Source of the DNA: Pinus tabuliformis
Taxonomy: Eukaryota; Streptophyta; Pinopsida; Pinales; Pinaceae
DNA: 64,000 nt
Direction: 5' to 3'
Assembly (NCBI GenBank): GCA_031772625.1
Contig: CM062818.1
Span: 1,680,694,167-1,680,758,166 of the forward strand
In this document: positions 24,396-36,477 of the stretch, in pieces
How positions within the stretch are numbered: the first letter of the stretch is position 1
How the letters are laid out: every line of letters begins with the position of its first letter
Translations under genes and position numbers: made by a program
The notes under the pieces: model-generated
The model's database searches: none
Told to the model about the DNA's origin: nothing
What the model saw: only the letters and a program-made list of their open reading frames with translations

Positions 24396-24432
<37 letters not shown>
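24396..24432. repeat. (GA)n microsatellite
   Basis: An almost pure GA run, embedded in a purine-rich tract of about 200 bases (24340-24540). The opposite strand yields several serine/leucine-rich spurious frames. Confidence 0.95.
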
Positions 24433-24435
<3 letters not shown>

Positions 24436-24603
24436 AATGAGAGAAGGGGAAGAGAGAGATGAAGAGAAGAAGAGGGAGGGAGGGACGGAGAGAGAGATAG
24501 ATATTGAAAGAGAGTGTGTATGTTTGGTGGTGGGATAGAGAGAGCCAATAATAAAGAGACACATAGATACAAATATAGATATTATATAGTTTTATGTATC
24601 AGC

Positions 24604-24764
24604 CTAGATCCATCTTAACCCCAAATCTATCAAGCACTAATGGGGATCAAATCTCTTAAGGTGCAAACCTTTCCTCAAGTTTTAGACTCAGAAAACAGGT
24701 TTGCACCTCAAGATATTGGATCCCTCTTGGTGCTTGATAGATCCGAGTTTAAGATGGATCAAGT
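24604..24764. repeat. Long imperfect hairpin, arms about 67 bases
   Basis: The left arm 24604-24670 and right arm 24697-24764 pair almost throughout, with blocks tagatccatctta, atctatcaagcac and aggtgcaaacct and their complements. About 26 loop bases lie between them. A transcript would fold into a long stem like a MITE or a young miRNA precursor. Confidence 0.82.
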
Positions 24765-25024
24765 TTGGTTCTATCATAATAGACATGGGGACCCTTTTTA
24801 CATTATATGTAGGCTTTGAGTGTCTATTGCTTCAATTTAGCCTAGTCATCTTTTTTCATTAATGCTTGTTTCATTGTCCCTTATGGTTTGCAAATTTATC
24901 CTTAATTTTACTATTTAGACTTTTAAGTTAAATATTCATTTTTATAAAGTTAATGAACTTGTAATTATTATTTTATTTATTAATTAGATTAATTAATTAT
25001 AAATAGACCTCGAGATCAAGCTCA

Positions 25025-25386
25025 TGTTACAACATGTGGCAATAGCGGAAATTTATGCTATTGGAGTTGAATTTTTTTATAACCAAAGGTCGATGAATAT
25101 AAACTGAAAACAAATTGTTATGTAACCAACTGACAAAATAGAAGAAAAGATAGATCAACAAATTCAAAATCAGCCTCTTCGAGGGGGTAGCCTCTTTTAC
25201 ATTACACAAATGAATAATTCTTGGATGATACAAATGACAAAACCTCCTTTCTATATATAGGAGTCTAAGGGGTCACAATATAATTAAAGGCGACATAAAA
25301 ATAATAATATAAGGGCACACTAATAATAATAAGGGCTATAATGACAATTGTAATGGGGGAATATCTAGTATTATAGGGACCTAACA
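25025..25386 (-). repeat. 3' LTR of gypsy-2
   Basis: On the minus strand it opens TGTTAGGTCCC at 25386 and ends TGTTGTAACA at 25025, 362 bases. A TATA box 'ctatatatag' lies at about 25250-25260. Positions 25173-25194 match the 22-base gypsy-1 LTR block at 20 of 22 positions. Confidence 0.8.
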
Positions 25387-25400
25387 TGCCCCTCTCCTTC
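25387..25400 (-). other. Polypurine tract of gypsy-2
   Basis: On the minus strand GAAGGAGAGGGGCA immediately precedes the LTR start. Confidence 0.85.
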
Positions 25401-25429
25401 AGAAAAGTGTTGTCCTCAACACTTGAGTA

Positions 25430-28400
25430 GTTCTGGATGCTTCTATATAAAATTATCATCCTCCCATGTGGAATCTTTGGTGGGTAAGTTCTTCCACTTG
25501 ATAAGATACTCTGAAATTGATTGATTTCATAGCTTTCGAGTCCTTTTTCCTGTGACTGATTCAGGTTCCAATATGATTTTTCCTTCCTCGTCAAATTCTG
25601 GCAATATTTTTTGAACTAGGCGCTTGTCACCTATAACCTTCTTTAAGAATGAAACATGAAAACTGGGTGCACTTGGGAAGCTGCAAGAAGCTCCAATTTG
25701 TATGCCATAGTACCAATATTTTGCAACACCTTGTACGGACCATAATATTATGGTGGTAATTTATTATCCTTATAGCTTGCTTGAGGGGAATTTTTTTATA
25801 TGGTTGTAGCCATAGGAATATCTAATCGCCTACATCAAAACTTCTTTCACTGTGATGTTGATTTTCCTGTTGTTTCATTCTATTTTGTCCCAAAGTGAGG
25901 TTATCCTTTAAGAGTTGGAGAACTTGTTGTTGATGCTCGATGTGATCTTCCAATGCTTACACCTTAGAATTTTCTCTTAAATATGATGTGATGGACGATG
26001 GATGATATTTATAAAGTGCCATAAATGGGGTCATTTTTGCTGCAGTATGGAAGGAAGTGTTATACCACCATTCATCCAGAGGCAACCATTTGACTCATTT
26101 TGTTTGTTTATCATATACAAAGAAACGAAGATATCCTTCCAAACTTTTGTTTACTCTCTCAGTTTTCCCATCAGATTGAGTATGATAATATTAGCTATGA
26201 GCTAACTAAGTACCAAGACAAGAAGATAATTTTGTCCAAAAATTTCCAGTGAAAATGGGATCTCTGTCACTTACAATAATCTTTGGGTTTCCATGTAGAT
26301 TTTGAATTTTTTCCATAAATGTAGTCACAATTGTATTGGCTTTAAATGGATGAGATAATGCACAAAAGTGTGCATATTTGGTAAGTCTGTCAACTACCAC
26401 CATGATGACACTCTTTCCTTTAGAATTCAGTAAACCTGTGATAAAATCCATTAAAACCTCCTCCCAATGTTGGCTTAGAATGGATAAAGGTTGTAATAGA
26501 CCTCGAGTCTTAATTGCTTCAACTTTATTTTGTTTGCAAACCAAACATTTTGCCACAAACTTTTGAATATATGATTTGAGGTCATCCCAAAAAAAGTCCT
26601 TCTTAACCCTATGGTAAGTTTTTAAAAATCATGAGTGCCCTGCCAAGGGATGGGTGTGCAATTCCATAAGAATATTTTGTTTGAGTTTGGAATTCTTACA
26701 TAGGTATAAGCGATCTTTGTACCATAACAAATCATTTTTCCAGCTAAATGTATTAGATGTATTGGGATCTTGTTGTACCTTTTGAATGAGTGCCCACACT
26801 TCTTTGTCATTATTCCATTCATCCCTTACTTCGTTTATCAAATCTGGTTGGATAATAGAAACGGTGCAGAGAAATGCTTCCACATCCTCATCCTTTTTTG
26901 AGAGTGCATCTGCCATAACATTTTGCTTCCCTTTTTTGTAGATGATTTCAAAGTCATAACCTAACATCTTTGTGACCCATTTTTGCTGCTCTTCTAAAGA
27001 TAATGTTTGTTCTAAAAATTATTTAAGACTATCATGATCCTTTTTTACCTTGAAGTGTCTTCCCATTAGGCAGGGTTGCCATTTCTTAAGTGAATTTAGT
27101 ATTGCCAACATTTCCTTCTCATAAATAGCTTTGTGTACATACTTTCCTTTGATTGGACAACTTTCAAAAGCAATGGGTCTTTCTTCTTGCATTAAAACGA
27201 CACCAATTCCATTTCCTGAGGCATCACATTCCACAATAAAGGTTTTTGTGAAGTCCAGTGTAGCTAAGACCGGTGCTTGGCACATTGCCTCTTTAAGATG
27301 TTCAAAGGTCTTCTTTGGTTCTGGAGTCCATGAAAATGCATCTTTCTTCAATAATGTTGTTAGAGGTGCTTCTGTTCTCCCATAATTCTTAACAAACTTG
27401 TGATAATACCCTGTCAACTCGAGAAATCCTTGCAAATGATTTATGGATGTGGTGATTTTCCATTCCTTAATGGCTTTAATTCTGCTAGGGTCTACCTTAA
27501 CACCTTCATGAGATACAATATGACCCAAATATTCCACCTCTTGTACTCTAAAGAAACATTTGGAGCTTTTTGCATATAATTTTTTCTTCTCCAATAGTTT
27601 GAGCACCCTGTCAACATGTTGAACATGATCCTTCCAAGACTTGTTGTAGATTAGTATATCATCAAATAATAATAACACAAATTTTCTAAGGAAGGGATTG
27701 AAAATTGAATTCATCAAACCTTAAAATGTAGAAGGTGCAATTAGTAAGGCCAAAAGGCATGACCAAAAATTCATAATGACCCTCATGAGTTCTAAATGTT
27801 GTTTTCAGAATTTCTTCAGCCTTCATTATGATTTTATGATATCATGAATGAAGATCCAACTTGGAAAGTAAATTGATCCATGCAATTCATCTAATAATTC
27901 ATCAATGAAAGGAATGGGAAATTTATCTTTAATAGTGAGCTTGTTGAGCTCCCTATAATCTAGACACATGTTGCATGATCCATCCTTCTTGTGCACCAAT
28001 ACTACTACAGCAGAGAAATAACTTTGACTAGGATGAATTATACCAGACTGGCATTTCTGCAACCATACGTTCAATTTCACCCTTTTGGGCATAGGGATAT
28101 TTGTAAAGCCTGATGTTTGGAGGAACACTTCCTAGAATCAAATGAATATCATGATCATGATCACGAATAGGTGGGAGGCCTTTGGGAGTCTCAAATACCT
28201 TGGAATGATTGTCCAATACTTTTTGGAGATCTGGAGAAATAGATGAGTTCGATGTGGGAACCTCTATCGAACATAATTGGGCCATTATGCCTCGTTTTTC
28301 TTTCTTTAAAATATTTTTCATTCCATTAGAGATGATTATCTTTCCCAATTTCCCTGTGATACCCCTTAATTCAACTTCCTTTCCTTTTGAAAAAAACAAT

Positions 28401-28990
28401 CATGAAAAGTTATTGAAAATTAAAAGCTATTGTACCCAAGGATTGTAGCCATTGGACTCCTAGTACAACGTCAACACCACCCATTGGAATGGAAAACATT
28501 GGGTTATTCAATACATATTCTCCCATGGATAGCTTGATATTATGGCACTTTACAGAGCAATTTATGGTTCCTCCACTTACAACCATCACTTGACACTCTG
28601 GTGCTGTATATAGGAAGCAATTCAATTCCTTGGCTATCTGACAATGAATAAAATTATGGGTACTGCCAAAATCAATCAAAACTATTACCTTTTTCTTCTT
28701 GATATGTCCTTCTATCTTGATAGTTTGAGGAGTGGTAATTTCGGCCAATGCATTATAAGATATGGTTGGAATAATTTCTTCTTTATCTAGGGTTTGTTCC
28801 TAGTGTATATCCTCTTCTTTTGACATTTCTTGTTCCTTTTATTCCTCCACTTCACAATCTATGTAAAATAATTTCTTCTCAACACAGTTATGACCTTAAG
28901 TGTAGTGTATTTGTCAAACTTGGCTCTAAATCGCCAATTGATGATAGTATTCAGAATATTGGCAAGGTCTCTATCCAATTTGGAGAGGCA
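25430..28990 (-). pseudogene. Gypsy-2 gag tail and pol, broken
   Basis: Read from 28990 downward: the zinc-knuckle end of gag with a frameshift; an aspartic protease at 28748-28410 where the active-site DSG reads DFG (LIDFGSTHNFI); RT in several frames at 28399-27400, with fingers (WLDYREL-like at 27960), the FDDILIY catalytic box at about 27650 and a thumb; RNase H (ECDASGNGIG and DHDSLK); a stop just before the integrase part; zinc-finger region (26967-26550); a DDE block with DFITGL and SDRDPIFTGNFW at 26480-26230; and a chromodomain-like block at 25600-25430. Stops and frameshifts occur in every module. Confidence 0.85.
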
Positions 28991-30200
28991 ATATTGAAAC
29001 CTATTCCATAGACCTCTAAAAAAGGTGGAAAGGCTAAATAAGAGATCTAGGGTCTCAGCATTCAACAAACATAGGGGCGGTGAGAAGGGCCCTGGAAGTT
29101 TCTCTTCTGGATGCAGTTTGTTTTGTAATAGAAGCCATGGGAAAATTGAAACTTTAGGCTATAGATTTTGTTTCCAGATCTTAACCCAAACCTCATTAGT
29201 AGGTTGGTCATGATATCCTAGTTCTATATGGTAGAATTCACTGATTAAGAAGGTTCCCTTAGAAATATAGCCCCATATTAGCTAATCAACTTGATGTGAG
29301 ACTAGGATCCAACAGGGTGACAAGTTGTTCCAAAATTTTCTCCAAATTTCACCATCTAGTTTTGGATGCCAATTATTTGGTTGTATCCATTTTTGCCATC
29401 ATTGATCTATCATCTCCTCTACCTAGTAATCTTCAATTTTTACTTTTCACTGGGTTATAATTTACAACCTTAGCTAGTCTAGCTCCACTTATTCCTCTAG
29501 GTTAGGCAGTTACTACCAAGAATCTTCCCAAAATAGAGTCATGCTCTCATTCTTGACTTCTCACAAACAATGCTTTTGGATCAACCCAATATACTTATTT
29601 TCTAGAGTCCAGATCAATGATCAGGGGATAATGTGTTTCGTCGTATCATATTTTGGTGAGGGGTTGTAGGAGCATATTTGTGTGTCCATATTTATTTCCA
29701 TAGATTCATTCCTCCTTGGAGCCACCTCCACTAAATCTTAGCACCTAACATTGTGGCCATTATAGAGGGGTCCCACAAACCTAGTCCACCTTTAAGTTTG
29801 ACCTACACATCATTTCCTAGGCCACTAAAGGCCATTTCTTCTCCAGTATTGAGCCACCTCAAAGGAAGGATCGTTTAATTATTTACAATTCTTGAAGAAT
29901 GACTGACGGTTCCATCATAGCATAACACAGGTACATAGGGAGAGATTGTAAGACAACTTTGAGGAGGACTAAGCAACCCACCATATTTAGAGATATGAAC
30001 GTCCAGATTAATAATTTACTTTGAAATTTTGTAAGAAGTTCCTCCCAAACACTCCACTTGAGGGAGTTGTCCACTAAGGTGGTGCCTAAATACTTAGATT
30101 GGAGCTTGTTAATCTAGATCTATGGGATTCACGCTACATGCCTTTGTACAATCATAGGATTATTAAAGAAAATATGTGGGTTTTAATTCTATTTATTTCC
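28990..30200 (-). pseudogene. LINE-3 fragment: RT thumb and connection region
   Basis: The block 30190-29883 resembles the LINE RT thumb: SKYLGT.LVDNSLKWSVWEELL, then IWTFISLNM and LLKVVLQSLPMYL. It continues weakly through FLWGG..LEKKWPLVAW, with many stops, toward 29000. Only the middle of ORF2 is present, so the LINE is truncated at both ends or interrupted by gypsy-2. The left boundary is uncertain by some tens of bases. Confidence 0.72.
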
Positions 30201-31068
30201 ATACCTGAGGCCACATAGAATATATCTAGGATGTTGTATCATATCAAAATATAGTTTGTCATCCATATCTATGCTTTTAGAGTGGAAAAAAGTGGAGGAA
30301 TTAACTCATGGGACCATTTTTATTGGTGGGACCCAATTTGGAAAATTGGGGTCTAAATCCTTCTAGGAGAATTTGAGGCACCAAATGACATTTTTGGGGG
30401 TAAAACTTGGTCACTTTAGTGTGACACATTTTTTTCATATTCTAAACATGGAGACCTTTCCAATGGCACAAGAATCACATCACTCAGAGTCTTTATGAAA
30501 AATGTATGGCACTCAGAATGATGCCATGCCAACCCCCATTATTCATCAAAAAAAGGCTAGCTACATGATTATAATGAATAAGACTCTATAAGAGTACATG
30601 TTGTAATTTTGGTTAATATTTGAGGTAGTTAAACCTAACCACTAGTAGGCTATCGAGTTGTGTTATAACTGAGTCACTAGGAGGAAAAGATGTTTCATTC
30701 TTTCTAGTGCATTTGTTTCGTAGATGAGAAAAAATAGTCAAGAGGGATGGGAAATGTGAACGTAGAGAGGATTTGCGCATTGTAGTATCCCATGGGCCAC
30801 AAGACATACTTCTTTGTACTTGCAACCATTTTTTATTCTGAGAAACATACTAAAGCGACCTCATCTTCCAATTGGGTTTTCTCCCAAAAGGGTTTCCCAA
30901 GTCATATCTTGTTTCAAATCATGGTTTGTGAGTTTTAATTTCATTATTCTCTATTTTATGCATAATTTTAATTTTCATGCATACAAAATTAACAGTAATC
31001 TACAAATCCAAAAATCTAAAGAGAAATAAATCCCTAATAGTATTGATTTCAATTTTTTAAATATGGTT
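30200..31068. other. Spacer, nothing recognised
   Basis: No motif, LTR end or tandem repeat is supported. Short frames on both strands (70-71 codons) look like chance. Confidence 0.5.
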
Positions 31069-31073
31069 TTATC
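31069..31073. repeat. Target-site duplication of element B (left)
   Basis: 'ttatc' directly before the LTR of element B; the same five bases follow its other LTR at 63314-63318. Confidence 0.85.
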
Positions 31074-31432
31074 TGTAGAAATTTTACCATAGAAATATTA
31101 TATTTATTGAGAAGAAAATATTGAATCAACCACAATAAAAAAATAGTCATACATTATATACACAATGTTTACCCTAGGAAAACCCCAACGATGGGGAAAC
31201 CCAACCTAATATAATTTCGTCAGCCTTGGCCAAAACCATGGCCAACCCGACCAAGTGAGCCTTCACTACTCACCTCTTTGGCTTGCCTTATAATGAATTC
31301 TTCCTATACTTTTTAGGATCCATTACATGAAATCCCATGGGAAGAAAACCATGGGTACGTTATACCATGTGCCCAAAACCACCACTATTTAATTTTGTCA
31401 AATTTGACTATATCCGTCAAGTTTACTTAACA
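31074..31432 (-). repeat. 3' LTR of element B
   Basis: 359 bases. On the minus strand it opens TGTTAAGTAAACTTGAC and ends GGTAAAATTTCTACA. It matches 62965-63313 along its whole length with many substitutions, which points to an old insertion. It holds several CCATGG palindromes. Confidence 0.87.
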
Positions 31433-33181
31433 TTCCCCCCTTAAACCTTGAATTTATATCTCTTTGACTAAATCTAGCCAAACTTTCCAAGTGAGTCAAC
31501 CCCACTCACTTTGGCGCTTACCCCCCTTAAATTTTATACCTGGGGTATCAATTAACTCGAAATTCCCCTATCACCTAGGTCTAACCCAAACTTTACCGTC
31601 AATTACCCAAGGTACACATGCCTTACCAATTCTTACAACAATATGCCTATTTACGTGCAATAATTGACTCCATTATAATAATAATAAAAATTAAATCCCT
31701 TGTTGTTATCTTTATATGACCATCCTCTCAAATTTGATACACTCCAAGCTTGATGCTCTCCTCAGCCACATTTGATTGATGCATTCCGTCAAATACTTTG
31801 CATGTAACCAACACCCATGGTTTCTCTCTATGCACTTACACAACACGACCTCCATTTTCATCAATGAATCCAGTCAATAATGTCATGACTCTATTGAAGC
31901 TCACACTTTATGTGGATTACCTTACTTAGCAAGAAGCTCTCTAATTTTCCCATTTCCATCCAAGCTGCTCGTTTCCACTCACCATTTTTCTCTAAAAATC
32001 ATGAACAAATTGCGTGGAATCTAAAAATATGTAGCCCTTTGTAGCTATAACAATATCTCAATTGTTTCCAAAAAAATTATGCAACCCTTCTCGTAAAATA
32101 CTCTTGCAAATTTTCATGACTAGCATAAGCTATGCCATCCCACCTTGAAGATAGAGATCAACTCATGAAAAATGTGATTGTTACTCACCAGACATCCCCA
32201 CATAGAGATTTAGATTTTGACATCCTTCCATATACAACCATCCTCATGTGGAATTATTTTCGCTAGCCACATCTAGTATGCCCCTTTCACTCTTGTTCGC
32301 TTGGTCACACACCCACCTTCTTAAATCCTTGCATTCATATGGATCTTCGCTAGATCTAGTCATAATGATCACCTTCTTGATATCTGTAGCCAACATTGGA
32401 ATCACCAATACCATCATCAGCACCAAAGGGAGGCACGCCGCTAGGTCTAGAATCGTTATCGTCCTTCCATTTTCCTCGACACACCTAAAATATCATTACC
32501 ATTTCCCAAGACAATGTCGGTAGGGAAGTCACGGCCCATGGACCATTTCTATCCAGGAAACCATGTTAGTAACTGTCTCTGGCACCATTATTTTTGGTTA
32601 ATGGAGACATAGACACAATAATTACCTTTTCATAACCCTATGGATGTAGCTACAAGACACACTTTCTAGTAAAACATTAAATGGAATTACCACCACCGTC
32701 TTTTCCCTTGACATCCCTAACAAGATTCTTGAGACCCACTATGCATTTGGCATCTTCATCCTTGCCCAAAAAATCCCTATCTATTTTTCCTAACCACCTC
32801 GCATTGTGTTGCACCATAATATAATGACTTATCGCTGAAATAATCATCTAGAGAATGATCAAGACCATTTCCTTTAAGTGCCACACTTACGAGTTTTTGT
32901 TGCAAATCAAAGATAGAGGTAATTGAACCCTCCAAGTGTTCAATTCTCCACTTGAAGTGTGTATTTCAGAGCTCCAAGGACCACCACGACCATGATCCCT
33001 ATCACCACTATGCCACTGCAAAGCACCTTCAGTGGAAATCTCTTGTTGGTCACAACCACCATTTCACTGCTAGTTTGCACAACAACTCACAACCATGCTC
33101 AGATCTGTCACAAAATCTATTACAATATCTCCAGCTGCTATGTCACATAAACCCTTGGCTTTAGAGGTGTCCCCTAAATCC
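31433..33181 (-). other. Internal region of element B, non-coding; polypurine tract at its left end
   Basis: Starts with the polypurine tract (minus strand TTTAAGGGGGGAA, 31433-31445) next to the LTR. The remaining 1.7 kb has no gag, protease, RT or integrase motif on either strand; frames stay under about 92 codons. Stretches such as 32240-32540 look vaguely coding on the minus strand but match nothing I know. Confidence 0.65.
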
Positions 33182-33186
33182 AACTC
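33182..33186. repeat. Target-site duplication of copia-A (left)
   Basis: 'aactc' precedes the copia-A 5' LTR and recurs at 62943-62947 right after its 3' LTR. Confidence 0.9.
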
Positions 33187-33691
33187 TATTGAAAATGCAA
33201 CAAGAAAATCTAGTTTTGACTTTGCCTTGGTCAAACTGGATTAAAATTTGAATTCCATGTTAGCAGACTACTTGGATGATTTTAACTTGTGTGACATGGT
33301 TTGTGTCACCCAGTTTACCTAGTGAATTCGAGTTGGAGGAGTTAGATTTCAGTTCTTCGTTATTGATTGCTAATTTGTAGCAATCTATTTGAGTTATTAT
33401 CAATTTAACCAATTCTAATTGTCAGGAGAACTAATGGAGGTCAATTTGTGGAAGTGGAACTTCAACCACACCCAATGATCAACTGGTTAACTGGTCAATC
33501 AACCCAAAATAATTGTTGCATAGAATTTGAGTTACCTAGTTGAGATGGAGATTCCAAGGCAATGTACCATCATTTGTAGCATATTCCAATGTTTACAGGT
33601 GGTACATGCAATTAGAGGAAGACTTAAGGAAATTGTGCAATTCTAGAGTGTGAAATTCCTAAAAACTAGGGGCAATTTCCTAAAGGAGCAG
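33187..33691 (+). repeat. Copia-A 5' LTR, first part
   Basis: Matches the first 500 or so bases of the 3' LTR at 62091. It is cut by element C after 'gagcag'. The first bases read TATTG where the 3' LTR has TGTTG, so the canonical TG end has mutated. Confidence 0.9.
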
Positions 33692-34726
33692 TGTTATAGA
33701 CATATTTGGGCACTACAACCCCAATCACAAATGTCCATAAACCAAGGGATTCTAAACCCCTAAAAGTGTTGTTTCATACCCTAAAGGAACAAGGTCAACT
33801 GATTACATCATTTCCGAGAAGTTCTCCTTGAAAAACTGGTCAAAACTGGACCATACAGACTACTCCATGCTAAGGGTGTGATGCATCTCACCTATTACAC
33901 ACAGAGGGTGCAATGCATACTAAAAATCCATTTTGTAGGGTGCGATGACTGAGAGTAGACAAATGGCAGAGGCAGTTTGCTAGGTGGAAACCTAGAGAAT
34001 CTTCTAGAAACTGCTCATTTGACACTCGCCTCTCTGAATTCACCCAGGGATGAGTAAGAGATCATGAAATATCCAAGTGGAACGAAGAACTATCAGAGAA
34101 ATGACACTAATCAAAATCCCAAAAGCTGACTCACCCCCATGCAAATATCTATATATAGATCCCTCATCCTAGAGATCTAGAGGCTAGAATTTTGTATTTT
34201 GTAAGGAAGTGTTGTTGGTTTCTCTGTGAAGCATTGTATTGTTGGGTGATATAGTCTTTTCATGAGGTGAAGAGGGCTTTCATGATGGGAGTATGGCGCT
34301 GGATCATATAGCTGGGTTGTATTCCTCTCTTATACTACTTCTATCAATAAAGTTATTTGAGTTTTCCTCCATATGCTTGTATATATCTGAATATTGTTTT
34401 TGTTTATGTATGTGTATGGTTAATGTACATCTGATCCTATATTGTTTATGGTTATAGATCTCTATGCTTTGATGGTATTCTGCTTCTTTGACTCTACAGG
34501 TGTTCTTTGAAGTGGGACAAGTGAGAAAAGAGTGGAAAGCTCTATCAAAGGAGAGAGGAAACAAGCAAGGAGCCAAGCAAAAGACTGAGGTTGGTACTCT
34601 CTGCTTCTCTCTCATCTATCTCTCATAAAGGAAAACACAAGTTGCTTTGGTTTGTTTGTTTCTAAGATAGCTACCCATCTTAGTGGGACTAGCAGCTCTG
34701 AATGGACACTAGTTTTCCCATAAACA
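33692..34726 (+). repeat. 5' LTR of element C
   Basis: 1,035 bases, from TGTTATAGACAT to CCCATAAACA. A TATA-like 'ctatatataga' is at 34149-34159. A dyad at 33879-33920 has arms gatgcatctcacct and gggtgcaatgcat around a short loop, and is kept in the other LTR. Confidence 0.87.
34150..34157 (+). promoter_or_regulatory. TATA box of element C 5' LTR (inferred)
   Basis: 'tatatata' sits in a TATA-poor part of the LTR, upstream of the probable leader. The same place in the 3' LTR has grown into a TA microsatellite. Confidence 0.5.
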
Positions 34727-34729
34727 AAA

Positions 34730-34748
34730 TGGCAACTCCATTGGGGAA
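34730..34748 (+). other. Primer binding site of element C
   Basis: TGGCAACTCCATTGGGGAA lies three bases after the 5' LTR. It resembles the TGGCGACTC...TGGGGA sites of Tat/Ogre elements, usually assigned to tRNA-Arg. Confidence 0.75.
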
Positions 34749-36469
34749 CGAATAGTTTTTTTGTTTGTCCTTGTTTTTTGCTTTATAAACTACAAATGGA
34801 GCCTAAAGTTAAGCCAGCTAGCCTTCGAACTGCGTTTTTCTATGCAATGGCGAAGTAGATCAACGTTGCTTCAGTCAATCTCCGAGTTGGTTTATGAACT
34901 AAACATCTGACTTGAAAACATCCTAAGAGCCCTAGTGGTAGCTCTAATAACCTCATTAAATCAGCCTTATACTTTGTGTTTACTGCCTATCATAAGCTTA
35001 GCCGAAATCCCTGAACTTAGTTGCAAACTCTGAGTGAAAATCGAGCTCTGTCTTGTCTCTGGACCAACGCACTGTCTCTCATTGGTAGTCTGGATGCATC
35101 GCACCTCCCGTGTGTTGCAGGTGAGATGCATCCTTGTTTCCCTTAAGGACAGGTGCGATGAATGAGAGAGATTGTTTCTGCCTCCAGATTTTGGTTTTAT
35201 CTTCATTGTTTTTAGCTCTATTTAGTAGTTTTGTTGTCTATGATCAATATATTACTGTTGAAACCTTCTTCCTTTACATTATTTAGCCTCCATTGATAAG
35301 GAATTGTGAATGTTTTTGCATATATTTTTCATCATTTACAGTCTTCCTTTGCAAATAGTAGCTTAATCGAATTGTCGTCTTTTGATTTGAAAGTGTCGCA
35401 ACTGTCGTTTTCAGTCAAGAAAAGAGTTTCATAAAGTCTTCCTCTTTTAGATAGTCGATTGCACTTTTTCCATTTTATTTGATTTGAGTTATCAATTCTT
35501 TGAAGTGTCGAAAACAATTTTCCTTTCAAAATTGAAAGTGTCGTCATAGTCTTCCTTTCGTTTTTGAAAAGAAATTGCTAAAGTGTCGCTTTGAAGAAAA
35601 GTAATTTAGATCTGTACTTAGTTTTCTTTTTTGTCATTCACACATTAAGGAAACTGGAAAACAAATACATGCATGTGCATTTTCATTTAGATTGCATGCG
35701 GAAATTGATTTAGGAAAAGTGCATTTAGTGTGTGCTCTCTGCTCTATGTTGAAAGAATTTTACTCTTCTTTCCTTAGTAGCTAGGATTTTCATTGCTAAA
35801 AGAAAATAAACGACTGCTTATCATCTTAGATTACACATTTAGGAATTGTATATCTACATCATGCAGTGAAACTTGAAAGGAAAACTTCTTAAGAAAGATC
35901 AACTGTAAAATAAACCTTAATGAACATAAAAACGCTTTGGAACCTAACGCACAACATCTAGAAGTCTAGGCTAGAGACATATTCCAACATCGTAAAGCCT
36001 GGTAACTATTGTTTTCATCGTAGGTTGGGTGATTCCTCCTCTTTGATACGACAAGTGCTAGTACGGACTTGTGCTCCCATGTACCGTTGAGTATATATTG
36101 GGAGACCATAATAGGCTATATCATTTATCCTTAGGAAGCAGTGTCTGCCGCCCTATTGATCGCAATGCACTGAACACAACATTCAGGAAGATTGACTGCC
36201 ATACGTAAAAGTATATTGCAGTTTTATGATTGGTTTGGTAATCCCTCTATCTAGACTTCCAAAGTAGTCACTTTCGTTCAATTTCAGACTCCTTAAAAGA
36301 AAAGGTCCATCTGAGCACTTGTCACTTCAGGCTCATTAAAAATCAAAGGCGACTAGAGACATATTTAGCTTTTTCTCGAATCTTAAAAATTGAAAAAGCA
36401 AGTTGTGTCAAAGTGTCATAAAATTTATTTTAATCTGAATAACATCACCGTTACCTCATTGGTCTTAGG
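34749..36469 (+). other. Long leader of element C
   Basis: No gene. It holds a hairpin at 35092-35132 (arms ggatgcatcgcacct and aggtgagatgcatcc) similar to the LTR dyad, and several copies of 'aaagtgtcg' (about 35390, 35507, 35540 and 35580). The first 'ctcctTAAAAG' and 'gctcattAAAAATC' motifs of the repeat family described further downstream occur at about 36286 and 36333. Confidence 0.6.
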
Positions 36470-36477
36470 TTGAGAAA

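Larger units (their letters stand above)
24287..24772. mobile_element. MITE-like fold-back block with inverted ends
   Basis: The left end (24287-24310, agaaccaacatagatccatc...) matches the reverse complement of the right end (24749-24772) at about 21 of 24 positions. Inside are a purine-rich GA-repeat region and a second, better inverted repeat (24604-24764). No transposase or long frame occurs. Size and terminal inverted repeats suit a MITE or a fold-back element; a target-site duplication was not resolved. Confidence 0.5.
25025..28990 (-). mobile_element. Gypsy-2: decayed chromodomain Ty3/gypsy element
   Basis: Minus-strand element with a 3' LTR (25025-25386), polypurine tract, chromodomain, integrase, RNase H, RT, protease and the tail of gag with a broken zinc knuckle near 28900-28960. 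The rest of gag and the 5' LTR are absent; LINE-3 sequence begins at about 28990. LTR ends and the shared 22-base LTR block show it is related to gypsy-1. Confidence 0.85.

Noticed and set aside
24307-24572. Three overlapping Ser/Leu-rich frames on the minus strand
   Set aside because: They all arise from the purine-rich GA repeat tract.
32244-32426. Minus-strand frame of element B as possible gag
   Set aside because: Only 60 codons, with no knuckle or capsid motif.
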